From assembly GCA_965279295.1 (NCBI GenBank), contig CBDIHQ010000015.1: DNA of 64,000 bases, one strand, 5' to 3'. The stretch comes from Aquabacter sp965279295 (GTDB lineage Bacteria > Pseudomonadota > Alphaproteobacteria > Rhizobiales > Xanthobacteraceae). The translations under genes and the position numbers were made by a program. How positions within the stretch are numbered: position 1 is the stretch's first letter; the number at the start of each line of letters is the position of its first letter. Positions 8,620 through 17,451 of the stretch are shown here, piece by piece. The notes beneath the pieces are model-generated. The model did no database searches. It was not told where the DNA came from and saw only the letters and a list, made by a program, of their open reading frames with translations.

Positions 8620-10248
8620 ATGGCGCGCTATATCTTTATCACCGGCGGCGTGGTGTCCTCTTTGGGCAAGGGCCTCGCCTCGGCGGCTCTGGGTGCGCTT
8701 CTTCAAGCGCGCGGCTACACCGTCCGTCTCCGCAAGCTGGATCCCTATCTGAACGTCGATCCGGGCACCATGAGCCCGTATCAGCACGGCGAAGTCTTCG
8801 TGACCGACGACGGTGCGGAGACCGATCTGGATCTCGGCCATTACGAGCGTTTCACCGGACGCCCCGCGACCCGTCGGGACAACATCACCACCGGCCAGAT
8901 CTATCAGGACATCATCAACAAGGAACGGCGGGGCGACTATCTCGGCGCCACGGTCCAGGTGATTCCGCACGTCACCAACGCCATCAAGGATTTCGTCCTG
9001 GAGGGCAATGACGCGGTTGATTTCGTGCTGGTGGAAGTCGGCGGCACAGTCGGCGACATCGAGGGGCTGCCCTTCTTCGAGGCGACGCGCCAACTCAAGA
9101 ACGACCTGCCGCGCGGCCATTCCATTTTCATCCACCTGACCCTGATGCCTTACATTCCCTCGGCGGGGGAGCTGAAGACCAAGCCGACGCAGCATTCGGT
9201 CAAGGAACTTCGCTCCATCGGCATTCAGCCCGACATCCTGCTGTGCCGCACCGACCGGGAAATCCCGCGCGAGGAGCGTCGAAAGCTGGCGCTGTTCTGC
9301 AATGTGCGCGAGAGCGCGGTGATCGAGGCGCGCGATGTGGACAACATCTATGCCGTGCCCTCCGCCTATCACGCTGAGGGTCTCGACACCGAAGTCCTGG
9401 CCGCTTTCGGCATCGAGCCGGCGCCGATGCCCAAGCTTGGCCGCTGGACCACCATCGAAGACCGGGTGCGTAACCCCGAAGGCGAAGTCACCATCGCCAT
9501 CGTCGGCAAATACACCGGCCTCAAGGACGCATATAAGTCGCTGATCGAGGCGCTGGCCCACGGCGGAATCGCCCACAAGGTGAAGGTGAAGCTCGACTGG
9601 ATCGAGAGCGAGACCTTCGAGCGGGAAGACCCCGCGCCCTTCCTTGAGCATGTGCACGGCATTCTGGTGCCCGGCGGCTTCGGCCAGCGTGGCGCCGAGG
9701 GCAAGATTCGCGCGGCGCAGTTCGCACGCGAGCGGGCTGTGCCCTATTTCGGCATCTGCTTCGGCATGCAGATGGCGGTGATCGAGGCAGCGCGAAATCT
9801 CGCCGGCATTCCTGCGGCAAATTCGAGCGAGTTCGGCGAAACGCCGGAGCCGGTGGTAGGCCTTCTCACCGAGTGGCTGCGCGGCAACGAGCTTGAAAAG
9901 CGTCGGGCAAATGGCGATCTCGGCGGCACCATGCGGCTCGGCGCCTACCCCGCGCACCTGGAAACTGGCAGCCGTGTCGCGAGCGTGTATGGCGGCCACG
10001 ACATCCAGGAACGCCACCGTCATCGCTATGAGGTGAACACCTCATACAAGGCGCGGCTGGAGCAGTGCGGCCTGCGCTTCTCAGGCATGTCGCCGGACGG
10101 CCTCCTGCCGGAGATCGTCGAATACGCCAACCATCCCTGGTTTATCGGCGTGCAATTCCATCCGGAGTTGAAGTCACGCCCGTTCGATCCCCACCCGCTG
10201 TTCGCGTCCTTCATCGGCGCCGCCAAGGAGCAGAGCCGGCTCGTCTGA
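8620..10248 (+). CDS. pyrG: CTP synthase
   Basis: Makes CTP from UTP, ATP and glutamine. The 542-residue protein has the N-terminal synthetase domain with ITGGVVSSLGKG at residues 7-18 (P-loop) and KLDPYLNVDPGTMSP. The C-terminal class I glutamine amidotransferase domain contains the nucleophile Cys in GICFGMQ near residue 381 and the His514/Glu516 pair in QFHPE. Length is normal and the ATG start begins the conserved MARYIFITGG. It follows secG on the same strand. Nothing is unusual in the sequence. Confidence 0.98.
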   Translation: MARYIFITGGVVSSLGKGLASAALGALLQARGYTVRLRKLDPYLNVDPGTMSPYQHGEVFVTDDGAETDLDLGHYERFTGRPATRRDNITTGQIYQDIINKERRGDYLGATVQVIPHVTNAIKDFVLEGNDAVDFVLVEVGGTVGDIEGLPFFEATRQLKNDLPRGHSIFIHLTLMPYIPSAGELKTKPTQHSVKELRSIGIQPDILLCRTDREIPREERRKLALFCNVRESAVIEARDVDNIYAVPSAYHAEGLDTEVLAAFGIEPAPMPKLGRWTTIEDRVRNPEGEVTIAIVGKYTGLKDAYKSLIEALAHGGIAHKVKVKLDWIESETFEREDPAPFLEHVHGILVPGGFGQRGAEGKIRAAQFARERAVPYFGICFGMQMAVIEAARNLAGIPAANSSEFGETPEPVVGLLTEWLRGNELEKRRANGDLGGTMRLGAYPAHLETGSRVASVYGGHDIQERHRHRYEVNTSYKARLEQCGLRFSGMSPDGLLPEIVEYANHPWFIGVQFHPELKSRPFDPHPLFASFIGAAKEQSRLV

Positions 10249-10350
10249 GCCCCCTCGCATTCCGGGTTCATTGCCGGTGGGACGGGGAACGTGCCACAAG
10301 ACCAGCGGGCTTCCGCGTGGCGGCGGCCTCCGACCCTGAGGGAGGCTCCC

Positions 10351-11226
10351 ATGTTGCGCGGTCTTGATCACCTGGTGCATGTGGTGAGGGATCTCGACGC
10401 GGCGGGCGAGGTGTATGATCTGGTCGGCTTCACCGTCGGGCCGCGCAATCATCACCCCTGGGGCACGCACAACCGCATCGTGCAGACGCCCGGCTTCTTC
10501 ATCGAGCTTCTGGAAATCGCCGAGCCGGCGAAGATTCCGCCCCATGCCGGCGACCATTTCTCATTCGGCGCATTCAATCGCGATTTTCTCGCCAGGTGCG
10601 GCGAAGGGTTCTCGATGCTGTCCTTGGAAGGGCGCGACCCCGCCGCGGACAAGGCCGACTTCGACGGTGCGGGTTTCGGTGGTTTCGATCTGTTCGATTT
10701 CTCCCGGCAGGCGCGCCGGCCCGACGGGGAAGAGGTGGAGGTGGGGTTCTCTCTCGCCTTCGCGAAGGACCCGCTGGCGCCGGACGCCGGCTTTTTCACC
10801 TGCACCCAGCGCCGGCCGGAAAATTTCTGGGCTCCGTCCATGCAGCGGCACGCCAACGGTACAACCGGCATCGCCGGTGTGGTGCTGGTGACCGACCACC
10901 CCTTGGATCACGCGAGCTTCATCGACACGTTCGCCGGGGCGACACCGCGCCGAGTGATGGACGGCTGGTATATCGCTTCGACCGCGCGCGGCGAGATTGA
11001 CATCATGACCCGCGCGATCTTCACCGAGCGTTTCGGCGTGCCGGCACCGGCTGGCGAGGGGCTGAGGATCGCGGGGGTGCGCTTTTCTTCGCCTGGCGCC
11101 GTCGATATGCGGCGGGGCCTCGCGGTGCGCGGCATGCTGGAAGAGAAGATCGAGGGACTGGTGGTCATTCCACCCAAGGCCGCAATGGGTGCAACGCTGA
11201 TCCTGGATCGTCCCGCTATCGATTGA
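10351..11226 (+). CDS. VOC-family (glyoxalase-like) protein
   Basis: A 291-residue protein beginning MLRGLDHLVHVVRDLDAA, the first strand and helix of a vicinal-oxygen-chelate/glyoxalase fold. The HHPWGTHNRI segment and a second half with WAPSMQRHANGTTGI and GVVLV resemble the Glyoxalase_3-type fold in which two pseudo-repeats form one domain. The substrate is unknown. The frame is open upstream to 10291, but the ATG at 10351 follows GGGAGGCTCCC, a strong ribosome-binding site, and starts at the conserved region. It lies 100 bp after pyrG. It is too long and divergent to be the methylmalonyl-CoA epimerase missing from the propionate module further on. Confidence 0.75.
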   Translation: MLRGLDHLVHVVRDLDAAGEVYDLVGFTVGPRNHHPWGTHNRIVQTPGFFIELLEIAEPAKIPPHAGDHFSFGAFNRDFLARCGEGFSMLSLEGRDPAADKADFDGAGFGGFDLFDFSRQARRPDGEEVEVGFSLAFAKDPLAPDAGFFTCTQRRPENFWAPSMQRHANGTTGIAGVVLVTDHPLDHASFIDTFAGATPRRVMDGWYIASTARGEIDIMTRAIFTERFGVPAPAGEGLRIAGVRFSSPGAVDMRRGLAVRGMLEEKIEGLVVIPPKAAMGATLILDRPAID

Positions 11227-11458
11227 GGCCTGGGGTCGGCTGTTTGAAAAGCCGTGCCGTGCGCGGCGCTGTCGCTTCCGGAAGTTGGGAATGGCGCCAT
11301 GAGGCGCAAGATTGCGCGACGATGACGGGTGCGCCTGGTGTTCTATTCCGGACAGTTGGCCCAGAGCGCCCAGGAGAACATTGTGAAAAGTGGTTTCTCC
11401 CCGAAGTTCTGAGCTAGGCTCCAGGGGAGATTCGATTGGTCTGGCTGAGGAGGACAGG

Positions 11459-12145
11459 GTGGCGGGACGCGGCGTGAAGGTGGTAGCCAAGCCGGCGAAA
11501 GTGTCGGGACTCGGCTTCGCGCGCGAACGTGCCGCCTACAAGCTGGGCGCGACGCCGATTGCCGGTGCCGACGAAGCGGGTCGGGGGCCGTTGGCGGGTC
11601 CCGTGGTGGCCGCAGCCGTCATCCTCGATCCGCGCCGCGTGCCCAAAGGGCTCGACGATTCCAAGAAGCTGAGCCGCGAAAAACGGGAGGCTTTGTTCGC
11701 GGAAATCTGCGCCACCGCCGAGGTCGCGGTGAGCCTGGCTCCGCCCACCCGTATCGACCGGGACAACATCCGCCAAGCCTCGCTCTGGGCGCTGGCGAGC
11801 GCGGTGCGCGGCTTGTCCCGTTGTCCCGCCCTCGTCTTCGTCGACGGCAACGATCCCCCGCCCATGCCCTGCGATCTGGAAATGGTGATCGGCGGCGACG
11901 CGCTCATCGCCTCTATCGCCGCCGCCTCTATCGTCGCTAAGGTGACGCGGGATCGGCTGATGATGGCTGTGGGCGCAGCCTATCCCGTCTATGGCTTCGA
12001 GCGGCACATGGGCTATTCCACCCCCGCCCACGGGATCGCACTTCGCGCCCATGGTCCGTGCAAGCACCATCGCCAATCCTTCGCTCCCGTCCGTGAGCAG
12101 CAGCTTCTGCTGTTCAGCGACGTTGATTTGGTCGCAGCGGAGTAG
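11459..12145 (+). CDS. rnhB: Ribonuclease HII
   Basis: Degrades the RNA strand of RNA-DNA hybrids and starts removal of misincorporated ribonucleotides. The 228-residue reading has IAGADEAGRGPLAGPVVAAAV, with the catalytic Asp-Glu pair, LDDSKKLS, the VFVDGN aspartate and the AAASIVAKVTRD helix. It ends with HMGYSTPAHGIAL, all typical of type 2 RNase H. The GTG at 11459 is chosen over an upstream frame opening at 11390 because GAGGAGG sits just ahead of it and the family begins near here. The 230 bp upstream (11227-11458) and 230 bp downstream (12146-12375) hold no gene I can support. Confidence 0.95.
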   Translation: MAGRGVKVVAKPAKVSGLGFARERAAYKLGATPIAGADEAGRGPLAGPVVAAAVILDPRRVPKGLDDSKKLSREKREALFAEICATAEVAVSLAPPTRIDRDNIRQASLWALASAVRGLSRCPALVFVDGNDPPPMPCDLEMVIGGDALIASIAAASIVAKVTRDRLMMAVGAAYPVYGFERHMGYSTPAHGIALRAHGPCKHHRQSFAPVREQQLLLFSDVDLVAAE

Positions 12146-12375
12146 GGCGCTGCCGCGCTTCCCGCCGGCCGGTGTCCCTCATCCCGCATAGCCTGCTTGC
12201 GCGCCCGTAGTTGAAGCCTGCGCGCCCTCATTCCCAATCACTCACGCACCTGAGATGTTCGAGCCTGCATCCCGCATATGCGCGGGAGCCACGGCAGGCG
12301 ACGCGCTGTTGAGGCGCCAACCCCTTATCTACGTCGAGATTCAGGAATTTGTCATAACCAATTGAAATTCATTAA

Positions 12376-13284
12376 CTATGTTTCGTTCTTAATGTGCTTT
12401 ATCGCACGCAGCACCGCAGCGAGATTCATCCTATGTACGGCCTCGTAGGGCTCGAAATAGGTGAGGGCTCCCGTGGCAAACGCGGCATGGGCAAAGGATC
12501 TTAGGTCCTCATTTTTTACGTGAACTTCATTTGAAATCTGAGCGAGCTTCTCGATATAAGATATTGTTGCATCAATAAATTCTTTTCCATAACCGCCGGA
12601 GGCAATGGTCTCTTCCGCTCCGTGGTTGGGCAGGATGCGAGCGACGTCCCAGGACAGCATTGCTCGCAAATCCCTAAGATGGATCGAAAGCCGCTCGGGC
12701 TCATCCACATAGGTCACGGGGTCTTCGAGCGTGTCGCCCGCCAGCATCAGCCCACCCGGCAGGAGCATGACGGTGCCGTCGCGCGAGTGGATATTCACCT
12801 GCCGCAGCAGCACGGGAATGGCGCCGACCGTCAGCGCCAGATCCCCCTCGAATGTGCGGCTCGGCATCACCAGCGGCTTGATGGGCGGGTCGGCGCTCTC
12901 CAGTGCTTCGCGCTTCTCGGCGAGGATTTCTGCGGTGAGGCGGTTGGAGATGATCTCGCAATCCGCGAACACGGCGTTGCCCGCAACGTGGTCGTCATGC
13001 CAGTGGCTGAGCACCACCGTCATCTCACGCACGCCTCTGGCTTCCAGGGTCCGGCGGATGATGGCGGCGTGGGTGAGGGAGATGTGGGTGTCGTAGACCA
13101 GCGCCTGGTCGCCATCGATCACGGCATAGGAGGCGATGCCGGCTTCGTAGGCGCCATCGTCCAGCCAGTTGGGCGCAGGGGAATGGAGGCGGACCCCAGG
13201 CACCCGTCCGTCATAGAAGGCAAGCACATGGGGCGCGGGCTGAAGCACCCGCATCGTGGCGCCCAGTGCGGGGCGCGGGGGCAT
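12376..13284 (-). CDS. MBL-fold metallo-hydrolase
   Basis: A 302-residue metallo-beta-lactamase-fold hydrolase. The metal motif HWHDDH is present at residues 94-99 (His94, His96, Asp98, His99). The second-site histidine is probably in LPNHGAEE, and GGLMLAGDTLEDP supplies the bridging Asp. Substrate is not evident. It begins 10 bp after the mutB stop, so it is likely the last cistron of the cfa-mutA-mutB operon. An alternative start is the ATG at 13254. The last 80 or so codons (12376-12610) are visibly AT-richer than the rest, as is the following intergenic sequence. A link to propionate metabolism is only inferred from position. Confidence 0.85.
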   Translation of the reverse strand: MPPRPALGATMRVLQPAPHVLAFYDGRVPGVRLHSPAPNWLDDGAYEAGIASYAVIDGDQALVYDTHISLTHAAIIRRTLEARGVREMTVVLSHWHDDHVAGNAVFADCEIISNRLTAEILAEKREALESADPPIKPLVMPSRTFEGDLALTVGAIPVLLRQVNIHSRDGTVMLLPGGLMLAGDTLEDPVTYVDEPERLSIHLRDLRAMLSWDVARILPNHGAEETIASGGYGKEFIDATISYIEKLAQISNEVHVKNEDLRSFAHAAFATGALTYFEPYEAVHRMNLAAVLRAIKHIKNET

Positions 13285-13294
13285 GGCGGGCGGG

Positions 13295-15451
13295 CTATTC
13301 CGCCGCGACGCGGGCGTGGCCGAGGCGCTCCGAGAGCGTGACCACGAGATCGCGCGCGGCGTCGGCGATGACCGTGCCTGGCGGGAAGATCGCCTCGGCG
13401 CCCGCCGCCTTCAGTGCCTCATAATCTTGTGGGGGAACCACGCCGCCCACCACCACCATGATGTCGCCGCGCCCTTCCGACTCCAGAGCCTGCTTCAGCG
13501 ACGGCACCAGCGTCAGGTGCCCGGCCGCGAGGGAGGAGATGCCGACGATGTGCACGTCGTTCTCCACCGCCTGCCGGGCTGCCTCCTCGGGGGTCGAGAA
13601 CAGCGGGCCGATGTCCACGTCAAAGCCGAGATCGGCGAATGCCGAGGCGATCACTTTCTGGCCGCGGTCGTGGCCGTCCTGGCCGACCTTGGCGACGAGA
13701 ATACGGGGGCGGCGCCCCTCGGCATGCTCGAACGCCTCGACCATGCGCTGCACCTTGCCCACCTTCTCGGTCATTGCGCCTGCCTCCCGCTTGTAGACAC
13801 CGGAGATGGCGCGGATTTCGGCGCGATGCCGACCGAACACCTTCTCCAGCGCGTCGGAAATCTCCCCCACGGTTGCTTTGAAGCGGGCGGCGTTGACCGC
13901 CAGTTCCAGCAGATTGCCGCCGCCGGCCGCGCCATTGGTCAGCGCGGTTAGCGCGCTTTCCACGTCGCTGTCGCTGCGCTCGGCCTTCAGGCGGCGCAGC
14001 TTTTCGATCTGCGCGGTGCGCACGGCGGAATTGTCCACCTTCAGCACGTCGATCTGCTGCTCGCTGGTGGGCTTGTACTTGTTGACGCCCACCACGGTCT
14101 GGGCGCCGCCGTCGATATGGGCCTGGGTGGTGGCGGCAGCCTCCTCGATGCGCAGCTTGGGGATGCCGGCCTCGATGGCTTTCGCCATGCCGCCCAGCGC
14201 CTCCACCTCCTGGATATGCGCCCAGGCCTTTGAGGCGAGGTCGGCGGTCAGGCGTTCGATGAAGAAGGAACCGCCCCAGGGGTCGATCTGGCGGGTGGTG
14301 CCGCTTTCCTGTTGCAGCAGGATCTGTGTGTTGCGCGCGATACGCGCGGAGAAGTCGGTGGGCAGCGCCAGCGCCTCGTCCAGCGCGTTGGTGTGTAGCG
14401 ACTGGGTGTGTCCCTGGGTGGCCGCCATGGCCTCCACCATCGTGCGCATCACGTTGTTGAACACATCCTGCGCCGTCAGGCTCCAGCCGGATGTCTGGCA
14501 ATGGGTGCGCAGCGGCAGCGACTTCAGGCTCTTGGCGCCGAGATCGGTCATCAGCTTGGTCCACAGGAGGCGGGCGGCGCGAAGCTTGGCCACCTCCATG
14601 TAGAAATTCATGCCGATGGCCCAGAAGAACGACAGGCGCGGCGCGAACACGTCGATGTCGAGCCCGGCCTTTGCGCCGGCGCGCACGTATTCCACGCCGT
14701 CGGCCAGCGTGTAGGCCAACTCCAGGTCCTGCGTCGCCCCGGCCTCCTGCATGTGGTAGCCGGAGATGGAGATGGAGTTGAAGCGCCCCATCTCCTTGGA
14801 GGTGTAGCCGAAGATGTCCGAGATGATGCGCATGCTCGGCGTGGGCGGATAGATATAGGTGTTCCGCACCATGAATTCTTTGAGGATGTCGTTCTGTATG
14901 GTGCCCGAGAGCTTGGCGTGGGGCACGCCCTGCTCCTCGCCAGCCACCACGAACAGCGCCAGGATCGGCAGCACCGCCCCGTTCATGGTCATGGACACGC
15001 TCATCTGGTCCAGCGGGATGCCCGAGAACAGGGTGCGCATGTCGTAGATGGAATCGATGGCGACCCCAGCCATACCCACGTCGCCGGCGACGCGCGGGTG
15101 ATCGCTGTCATAGCCGCGATGGGTGGCAAGGTCGAAGGCAACCGAGAGGCCCTTCTGCCCGGCGGCGAGGTTGCGCCGGTAAAAGGCGTTGGAATCCTCC
15201 GCCGTGGAGAATCCGGCATACTGCCGGATGGTCCACGGCTGGTTCACATACATGGTGGGGTAGGGGCCGCGCAGATAGGGCGCGATGCCGGGATAGGTAT
15301 CGAGGAAGGAGAGCCCAGCCACATCGGCAGCGCCATACAGCGGCTTCACCGGAATGCCTTCCGGCGTGATCCAGGGTGCGGCGTCGACGGGCGGCGGCAC
15401 GAGGTTCGGCGCGCGCCAGTCGATATCGGCGAATGCGGGCAAACGGCTCAT
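13295..15451 (-). CDS. mutB: Methylmalonyl-CoA mutase, catalytic large subunit
   Basis: Adenosylcobalamin enzyme rearranging (R)-methylmalonyl-CoA to succinyl-CoA. The 718-residue protein has the substrate TIM barrel, with GFSTAEDSNAFYRRNLAAGQ and THRGYDSDHPRVAGD. The C-terminal B12 domain carries the base-off motif DGHDRGQKVI near residue 598, followed by VGISSLAAGH and a Gly-rich GGVVPPQDY. An ATG three codons upstream (15460) is also possible; 15451 has AGGATGGGG just ahead. Its partner mutA lies upstream on the same strand, separated by a large GC-rich inverted repeat. Together with pccA/pccB it completes propionyl-CoA to succinyl-CoA conversion, except for the epimerase, which is not in this window. 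Confidence 0.96.
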   Translation of the reverse strand: MSRLPAFADIDWRAPNLVPPPVDAAPWITPEGIPVKPLYGAADVAGLSFLDTYPGIAPYLRGPYPTMYVNQPWTIRQYAGFSTAEDSNAFYRRNLAAGQKGLSVAFDLATHRGYDSDHPRVAGDVGMAGVAIDSIYDMRTLFSGIPLDQMSVSMTMNGAVLPILALFVVAGEEQGVPHAKLSGTIQNDILKEFMVRNTYIYPPTPSMRIISDIFGYTSKEMGRFNSISISGYHMQEAGATQDLELAYTLADGVEYVRAGAKAGLDIDVFAPRLSFFWAIGMNFYMEVAKLRAARLLWTKLMTDLGAKSLKSLPLRTHCQTSGWSLTAQDVFNNVMRTMVEAMAATQGHTQSLHTNALDEALALPTDFSARIARNTQILLQQESGTTRQIDPWGGSFFIERLTADLASKAWAHIQEVEALGGMAKAIEAGIPKLRIEEAAATTQAHIDGGAQTVVGVNKYKPTSEQQIDVLKVDNSAVRTAQIEKLRRLKAERSDSDVESALTALTNGAAGGGNLLELAVNAARFKATVGEISDALEKVFGRHRAEIRAISGVYKREAGAMTEKVGKVQRMVEAFEHAEGRRPRILVAKVGQDGHDRGQKVIASAFADLGFDVDIGPLFSTPEEAARQAVENDVHIVGISSLAAGHLTLVPSLKQALESEGRGDIMVVVGGVVPPQDYEALKAAGAEAIFPPGTVIADAARDLVVTLSERLGHARVAAE

Positions 15452-15520
15452 GGTCCCCATCCTAACTCAAAAGGCGCCGCGAGGCGCGCACGTTATGCAA
15501 CCGGCCCCAGACCGCCCGCC

Positions 15521-15616
15521 CCCTCCCCAGCCCTCCCCCGCAAGCGGGAGAGGGGGCTCGCGGGCGGCGCAACCATAAAAGCCCTCTCCCGCTTGCGGGG
15601 GAGGGCTGGGAGGGGG
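15521..15616. repeat. Long GC-rich inverted repeat between mutA and mutB
   Basis: Two arms of about 34 bases (15521-15555 and 15582-15616) are near-perfect reverse complements, separated by about 26 bases. Each arm contains the core CCCTCCCCCGCAAGCGGG or its complement, so each can also form its own short hairpin. A related single copy sits between pccA and pccB, marking a dispersed repeat family. The repeat is transcribed within the putative operon and could act as an attenuator or mRNA stabiliser; that is inference. Confidence 0.8.
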
Positions 15617-15618
15617 CC

Positions 15619-17451
15619 TTATCCGATCCCCAACGCCCGATGCGCCTTGCCGAGCGCCTGCACCACATCACACCCGGCGAAGATGAAGTCCTGCACGCCC
15701 GCCGCCGTCAGCGAGGCTTCCAGATCGCCGGGTTTCCCCGCCAGCCAGATGCCGGTCGCCCCCGCACCCTTCAGCGCGTCGGCGGCAACCACGCCTTCGG
15801 CGGCATAGACCTCGTCCGAGGAACACAAACACGCGAAGGTGGAGCCCGATGCGGTGAAAGCGCCGATCAGATCGTCGAGGCGTGCGAAGCCCTCGGGAAC
15901 GGGAGCGGCGATGCCGCCGGCCTCGAAGAAATTCTTCGCGTAGGTGGCGCGGGCGGTGAAGGCGGTAATTGGGCCGAGCGCAGCCAGGAAGATGCTGGGC
16001 GCTATGGGCGCGGCCTCGGCGGCCTCGCGCAAAGCCTCGAACGGCTCGGCGAGGCGGTGCGGGGTTAGCGCGGTCTCGGTCGCCGGTGCGGGAAAAGCTG
16101 GAGAGGCAGCGAGGACGCTGGGAACCGTCTGCCCCAGAAGCGGGAATTCGGAGGTTCCGGTGATGGGTTCCTTGCGGGTTGCCACATCCCTCTCGCGCCG
16201 CGCGCGCACTGCCGCAACCTCGCCCTGCCACCAGCCGCGCGACAAGGCCTCCGCCATGCCGCCCTTGGCCTCGATGGCGCGGAAAATGTCCCATGCCGCC
16301 GCCGCGAGACCCTCGGTGCGGCTCTCCATGGCGCCGGCACCGGCGGAGGGGTCGGCGACGCGGTGGAGATTGGCCTCTTCCAGCAGCACAAGCTGGGTGT
16401 TGCGCGCCAGCCTGCGGGCGAACGGGTCGGGCAGGCCGATGGCCTGGCTGAACGGCAGCACGGTCACGCTGTCCGCCCCACCGACGCCCGCCGAAAACGC
16501 CCCGATGGTCGAGCGCAGTAGATTCACATGGGCATCGCGCCGGGTCATGGAGCGCCAAGCTGTGGTGGCGTGGATGCGGGCGGGCGCCGGCGTCATACCG
16601 GCCTCACGGGCGATGGCCGCCCAGAGCAGCCGCATGGCGCGGAACTTTGCGATGGTGTCGATCTGGTCTACGTCCGCCGTCAGCGCCAGCTCGATGCGCG
16701 GCGCTGCGTCTTCGAGCGCGATGCCCGCCGTTTCCAGCGCCCTGAGATAGGCCACCGCCGTGGCGAGCACGGCGGCAAGCTCCTGCGCGTCAGAAGCGCC
16801 GGCCGCGTGATGCACTGCACCGTCCGCCCGCGCCACCGGCGACGTGAAGCCCCGCGCCGCGAGAATGCCGGTGGTCTCTGCAAAGCGTTGCGCGAGGTTG
16901 GCCCAGGGCATCGGCGTGGAACCCGCCTTTGCGATGTCTCCGATGGGGTCGAGTCCGAAGGAGACGTTCAGCCCTTTGGGGTCGTGTCCGCGCTCATCCA
17001 GCAGTTTGGCGAAGGCGAGGGCGTCTTCCCGGCCCTGGAAATGGCCACTCTCGATCCGGGTCTCGATCAGATCGAGCATCACGCTGTCGAGCACGCGGGT
17101 CAGCACTTCGCCATCCGGCAGGCCGAAGCCGTGGGCATGGGGGGAGGAGGCGAACACCAGGGTGAGGCCGGAGGCGCCGCCATCGAGGTCTTCGAGCGCC
17201 TGGGCGTTGGCCGCGTCCTCGTCCTTCTGGTCGACGCGGGCCGAGACGACCCAGGCAGCTCCGGCCGGCCGACCGGCGATGGGCTGGGCGTCCGGGCTGC
17301 GCGGCGGCAGGGGATCGAGCGTCAGGCCGTCATAGGTGCGCGAAACCAGTTTCTTGTCGTAGGGCGCACCCTTCAGCACCCCATCGACCAGCTTCAGCCA
17401 GTCCTGGCGGGAGGCGGGCTTGAGGTCGGCGGCGAAGGGGAGGTCGGTCAC
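15619..17451 (-). CDS. mutA: Methylmalonyl-CoA mutase small subunit
   Basis: Non-catalytic partner of MutB in heterodimeric methylmalonyl-CoA mutase. The 610-residue protein aligns by eye with the mutase barrel: MRLLWAAIAREAG, RNTQLVLLEEANLHRVADP and EAKGGMAEAL are the degenerate counterparts of MutB segments. The C-terminal B12-like domain lacks the DxHxxG motif (here AACLC and GIWLAGKPGD regions instead), as expected for the small subunit. It starts with GTG at 17451, and this codon overlaps the cfa stop as GTGA, indicating translational coupling to cfa. Its stop is 158 bp from mutB, a gap filled by the inverted repeat. Confidence 0.93.
   Translation of the reverse strand: MTDLPFAADLKPASRQDWLKLVDGVLKGAPYDKKLVSRTYDGLTLDPLPPRSPDAQPIAGRPAGAAWVVSARVDQKDEDAANAQALEDLDGGASGLTLVFASSPHAHGFGLPDGEVLTRVLDSVMLDLIETRIESGHFQGREDALAFAKLLDERGHDPKGLNVSFGLDPIGDIAKAGSTPMPWANLAQRFAETTGILAARGFTSPVARADGAVHHAAGASDAQELAAVLATAVAYLRALETAGIALEDAAPRIELALTADVDQIDTIAKFRAMRLLWAAIAREAGMTPAPARIHATTAWRSMTRRDAHVNLLRSTIGAFSAGVGGADSVTVLPFSQAIGLPDPFARRLARNTQLVLLEEANLHRVADPSAGAGAMESRTEGLAAAAWDIFRAIEAKGGMAEALSRGWWQGEVAAVRARRERDVATRKEPITGTSEFPLLGQTVPSVLAASPAFPAPATETALTPHRLAEPFEALREAAEAAPIAPSIFLAALGPITAFTARATYAKNFFEAGGIAAPVPEGFARLDDLIGAFTASGSTFACLCSSDEVYAAEGVVAADALKGAGATGIWLAGKPGDLEASLTAAGVQDFIFAGCDVVQALGKAHRALGIG

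Noticed and set aside
10351..11226. VOC protein as the missing methylmalonyl-CoA epimerase
   Set aside because: Epimerase is a shorter VOC protein (about 135-170 residues); this one is 291 residues with a Glyoxalase_3-like layout and sits away from the propionate genes.
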